Shown here: piece after piece, positions 61,195-64,000 of the stretch
Position numbering within the stretch: the first letter of the stretch is position 1
Layout: each line of letters starts with the position of its first letter
DNA from: Halobacillus salinus
Lineage (GTDB): Bacteria > Bacillota > Bacilli > Bacillales > Halobacillaceae
DNA: 64,000 bases
Reading direction: 5' to 3'
Assembly (NCBI RefSeq): GCF_004684905.1
Contig: NZ_SRJC01000002.1
Coordinates: 1-64,000 of the forward strand
Position numbers and translations under genes: made by a program
The notes under the pieces: model-generated
Told to the model about the DNA's origin: nothing
The model's database searches: none
What the model saw: only the letters and a program-made list of their open reading frames with translations

Positions 61195-63060
61195 TTTATC
61201 TTGCTCTTGCTTCTTATTCTTTTCATGACGGTGTTCTTCTAACTTTTCTTGGATTCGTTCGAACTCTTTGCTAGGTGGCGTCAAGGAAACGACAACATCA
61301 CCAGTCTCCGCTTTCGGTTCGATGTCATGGCTGAAGAAGTCGATTTTCCCAGTCGGTTTCTTGATGAACAAAAGGAGTGCTGCATCATCGATATTGGCTA
61401 AATACTTCTGGTAAGTATATTGTTCCGTGATATTCGTCTTCCGGAATACATAGCCGTTCTCTACCATCGTATTCAGTTCCTCAAAGGACGCTCCCTCTTC
61501 GAAAAGAATCCTACCACCAATCGTGTGGACCAAGTCCTCTAGGTTATCGCCTTCCCGATTACTCAGGCTCAACTGGAACGAGTTGTTGCGCCCGAATTCA
61601 GGGACGAAGGTCGTGCAAACAAGAGCATTGTAAGAATCTAGCTCTGTCGCAGCAATCAGATATTCATATGGTGTCATATCCAAGTAGTACTCTGTCTGTT
61701 CTGACAGAATTTCTCCATGGTAGGACTTCACTCCTCTCGATCTCGCACTAGAAAGGCGTTCCCACGAAGAATCTGAAATCAACACAGGTACTTTCAGCTC
61801 TTCTAATGTTTTAGCAAGGCCTGTAGAGAAGGCACTTCCTCCTGAAATCAATACACCAGGCGGGCCCTCTACGGAAAGACCAAGCTTCTTCGATAACCAT
61901 CCGATGGTAAAGCCATGCGCAACAACCGTAGTAAACACGAGAGCGAACGTAATCGAAATGAGAATCGAAGCATCCTCAAATCCAGCATCCAAGAGGACAC
62001 TAGAAAAATAACTCGCTACGGTCAAAGCGACAATTCCCCGCGGGGCAATCCACCCTACTAGAAGCTTCTCAGACTTCGATAAGTCTGTACCCCACGTAGA
62101 GGTGAAGATCGACAGCGGTCGAACTATGAACAGCATCAACAAGACGAATGCGATCGTCCGGAAGTTGAAGATCTCAAGCAGCGTCTCTTGAGTCAAGGAT
62201 GCCGTAAGCATTACGAAGATCGTGGAAATCAGCAACAAAGAAATGTTCTCTTTGAAGTGTCTCATATCCGCTATCGAAGAAATATGCATGTTCGCAAGTG
62301 TCATCCCCATCGCTGTAACGGAAAGAAGTCCCGTTTCATGGGTGATTTCATCAGCAATAGTGAAACAGGCAATGACGACTGTAAAGACGACAGGAGATTT
62401 GAGGAATTCAGGTACGTATCCTGTTTCAAACATCCATCCTACTCCCTTACCACAGGCAATACCTAATATAACGGCAAAGATGGAAGCAAGGAAGAACATT
62501 AGAAGGGAGGATGGATTCACATCCGTACCTTGTATGAACACGATAATTTCAAAAGCAAATACAGCCAATAGCGCGCCGATTGGGTCGACAATAATGCCTT
62601 CCCACTTTAATATCTTCGCTGGACGCGGCTTGAGCTTCGCCTGTCTGAGTAACGGTAGAATGACGGTCGGTCCTGTTACAATGAAAAGTCCACCAATAAC
62701 AAAGGCTACAGCCCAAGACAATCCAGCTACGTAATGGGCAGCAAGCGCCCCAAGAATCCAGCTTATAAAAGCGCCAAAGGTTACAATACGGAATACAGGT
62801 CGCCCAAGCCCTTTCACTTCCTTAAAGTCAAGGTTCAAGCTTCCCTCGAATAAGATGACGGCTACCGCCAGCGATATGATCGGCTTAAATAAATCTCCGA
62901 AATCTTCCTCGGGATTGAACAAACCAAATACCGGACCTGCCAGTAACCCCACAATTGACATGACGACAATCGCCGGTAAGCGAAAACGCCAAGCCATCCA
63001 TTGTGACGCAATTCCCAATGTACCTATTATCATGAATTCCAATAGTAGTGAATCGATCAT
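61189..63060 (-). CDS. CPA1-type cation:proton antiporter with C-terminal regulatory domain
   Basis: 623 residues from ATG 63060, with GGGAG 7 bases upstream. The N-terminal 400 residues form a 12-13 helix NhaP/NhaK-like membrane domain with GPTVILPLLRQAKL and GIIVDPIGALLAVFAFE (acidic pair of the ion site). The C-terminal part resembles a TrkA-N/RCK-like domain (GVLISGGSAFSTGLAKTLEE) followed by a possible TrkA-C-type segment and a charged tail. Likely Na+(K+)/H+ antiport for pH and salt balance, gated by a nucleotide. Confidence 0.92.
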   Translation of the reverse strand: MIDSLLLEFMIIGTLGIASQWMAWRFRLPAIVVMSIVGLLAGPVFGLFNPEEDFGDLFKPIISLAVAVILFEGSLNLDFKEVKGLGRPVFRIVTFGAFISWILGALAAHYVAGLSWAVAFVIGGLFIVTGPTVILPLLRQAKLKPRPAKILKWEGIIVDPIGALLAVFAFEIIVFIQGTDVNPSSLLMFFLASIFAVILGIACGKGVGWMFETGYVPEFLKSPVVFTVVIACFTIADEITHETGLLSVTAMGMTLANMHISSIADMRHFKENISLLLISTIFVMLTASLTQETLLEIFNFRTIAFVLLMLFIVRPLSIFTSTWGTDLSKSEKLLVGWIAPRGIVALTVASYFSSVLLDAGFEDASILISITFALVFTTVVAHGFTIGWLSKKLGLSVEGPPGVLISGGSAFSTGLAKTLEELKVPVLISDSSWERLSSARSRGVKSYHGEILSEQTEYYLDMTPYEYLIAATELDSYNALVCTTFVPEFGRNNSFQLSLSNREGDNLEDLVHTIGGRILFEEGASFEELNTMVENGYVFRKTNITEQYTYQKYLANIDDAALLLFIKKPTGKIDFFSHDIEPKAETGDVVVSLTPPSKEFERIQEKLEEHRHEKNKKQEQDKE

Positions 63061-63164
63061 TAAAGGCTCCCTCATCTCTCCACAATTATGTGTAGCCATA
63101 TTCTATATGGCGGCGTGACGAATGTAAACTATATTGAATTTATCCTTATTATAATCTAACTTCT

Positions 63165-63178
63165 TGAAAGCGTTTACT
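63165..63178 (+). promoter_or_regulatory. Candidate cre (CcpA) site upstream of brnQ
   Basis: TGAAAGCGTTTACT matches TGWAANCGNTNWCA at 13 of 14 positions. It lies 41 bases upstream of the brnQ -35 and 105 bases upstream of the divergent antiporter start. Confidence 0.55.
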
Positions 63179-63201
63179 TATATGACAGTATTAACCTTTT
63201 A

Positions 63202-63216
63202 AATTTTCTAAAAATG
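63202..63216 (+). promoter_or_regulatory. Candidate CodY box at the brnQ promoter
   Basis: AATTTTCTAAAAATG matches the CodY consensus AATTTTCWGAAAATT at 13 of 15 positions. It ends 2 bases before the -35. CodY control of branched-chain amino acid uptake is well known. Confidence 0.6.
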
Positions 63217-63218
63217 TG

Positions 63219-63247
63219 TTGACATAATTTTTTGACATTGATAGTAT
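63219..63247 (+). promoter_or_regulatory. Sigma-A promoter of brnQ
   Basis: Perfect -35 TTGACA (63219-63224), 17-base spacer, -10 TAGTAT (63242-63247). A leader of about 113 bases precedes the brnQ ATG. Confidence 0.75.
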
Positions 63248-63366
63248 TACGACGGTTGTATAAGAAATACGTCAATTCTTGTCGAACTCTACAAGCTTTT
63301 CTCCCTAGTATAGGAAGAGCGTTTTTAACTTACAATAAACAGACATCGAAAGAGGAGGGACCAGGC

Positions 63367-64000
63367 ATGAAAGCACGCGACACCGTATTTATCGGTTTCA
63401 CGCTTTTCGCTTTATTCTTCGGTGCAGGTAATTTGATCTACCCTGTCACATTAGGTTACCAATCCGGAACTTCATATTTACCAGCAATAATAGGCTTTGT
63501 TTTTACAGGTGTCGGCATTCCCATCGTAACCGTTGCTGCCATATCGTTTTTCAAAAATGGGGCGACACAGCTTGCCGGGAGAGTACACCCTAAGTTCGGC
63601 CTTTATTTTACGTCACTCGTCTATTTAGTCATTGGACCTTTCTTTGCTATTCCAAGGGCCGCTAACGTTGCATTTGAAACAGGAGTCGTCCCTTTTGTTA
63701 ATGGCTCTTCCTTGACGCTATTCATATATTCTATTATATTCTTTATTCTCGTTTTCTGGGTAAGTTTAAACCCGTCAAAACTAGTTGATCGTGTTGGGCA
63801 AGTTCTCACGCCCGCTTTATTTTTGGCGATTCTAGGGTTAGTGATCGGAAGTTTCTTCTTATTGGACGGGGAAACGGTTGCTCCTATAGAAAAATATCAA
63901 TCCCAGCCGTTAGTTAAAGGATTTCTAGAAGGTTATCTGACCATGGACGCCATAGCAGCATTGGCATTCGGCATCATCGTAGTCAGTTCATTCCGTGAGC
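63367..64000 (+). CDS. brnQ: Branched-chain amino acid:cation symporter BrnQ (5' part)
   Basis: The first 211 residues, cut by the window edge (the family has about 440). LIVCS family opening KARDTVFIGFTLFALFFGAG followed by NLIYPVTLGY; then VIGPFFAIPRAANVAFETGV and TMDAIAALAFGIIVV, all typical of BrnQ. It imports Leu, Ile and Val with Na+ or H+. AGAGGAGGGACC ribosome site before ATG. Candidate CodY and cre sites precede the promoter. Confidence 0.95.
   Translation, partial: MKARDTVFIGFTLFALFFGAGNLIYPVTLGYQSGTSYLPAIIGFVFTGVGIPIVTVAAISFFKNGATQLAGRVHPKFGLYFTSLVYLVIGPFFAIPRAANVAFETGVVPFVNGSSLTLFIYSIIFFILVFWVSLNPSKLVDRVGQVLTPALFLAILGLVIGSFFLLDGETVAPIEKYQSQPLVKGFLEGYLTMDAIAALAFGIIVVSSFRE

Noticed and set aside
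63232-63264. Second promoter TTGACA ... TATAAG for brnQ
   Set aside because: Spacer would be 21 bases, too long; the upstream TTGACA-17-TAGTAT is better.
63254-63366. Attenuator or T-box in the brnQ leader
   Set aside because: The leader has an imperfect GCTTTTCTCCCTA / TAGGAAGAGC pairing with T run, but no T-box sequence and a weak stem; not enough support.

Overview
The window reads as chromosomal DNA of a spore-forming, probably halophilic member of the Bacillaceae, most likely Halobacillus or a close relative (genus is inference). The first 25 kb keep the Bacillus subtilis order argS-ywiB, speE-speB, pbpG, ywhD, ywgA, ywfO, lipL, pta, hemQ, cwlJ-gerQ, ywdK, ywdI. Spore genes (pbpG, cwlJ, gerQ), many acidic proteins, a TRAP transporter and Na+-coupled carriers fit a salt-adapted Firmicute. 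No tRNA, rRNA, CRISPR array or prophage was seen.

Layout. 1-127: edge of an IS256-family element. 0.4-5 kb: argS-ywiB, a membrane protein, polyamine operon speE-speB. 5.1-8.7 kb: pbpG, a solitary YolD-like gene, ywhD. 8.9-13 kb: two tandem ABC permeases, each a fusion of DppB-like and DppC-like halves, with no ATPase or binding protein nearby. 13-18 kb: ywgA, ywfO, lipL, pta, hemQ. 18.1-22.8 kb: an OmpR-type two-component system followed by a BcrA-type ABC exporter with two permeases and a 49-residue peptide gene. 23-27 kb: cwlJ-gerQ, ywdK, ywdI, an NSS symporter. 27-35 kb: a YwaF-like protein, a chemoreceptor with a clear sigma-D promoter, a phasin-like/UbiB pair, a GNAT, a fructosamine kinase, a TudS-like (DUF523-DUF1722) protein. 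35-42 kb: YjiH-like protein, DJ-1/PfpI protein, acyltransferase, M29 aminopeptidase, photolyase. 42-46 kb: ribDEBAH under an FMN riboswitch. 46-54 kb: GH13 alpha-glucosidase, OsmC, alpha/alpha-toroid protein, TerC behind a manganese (yybP-ykoY) riboswitch, a frameshifted YciI-like gene and pepT. 54-64 kb: AI-2E family protein, MFS, DctPQM TRAP operon, GNAT, a small coiled-coil protein, a CPA1 antiporter, and the start of brnQ behind candidate CodY and cre sites.

The least explained material is intergenic. (i) A dispersed element occurs as three intact copies (about 7.85, 28.0 and 30.1 kb) and several fragments. Its terminal arms differ between copies but are perfectly complementary within each copy, and an inner short stem also covaries, which points to a conserved folded DNA or RNA. 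(ii) Degenerate 20-21 bp tandem arrays occur at 2.6, 17.1 and 48.6 kb; the last two share one consensus. (iii) A further palindromic repeat pair lies at 142-228.

Many start codons were moved inward from the longest reading frame because a Shine-Dalgarno sequence, promoter or riboswitch overlaps the upstream part; these choices are stated per gene.
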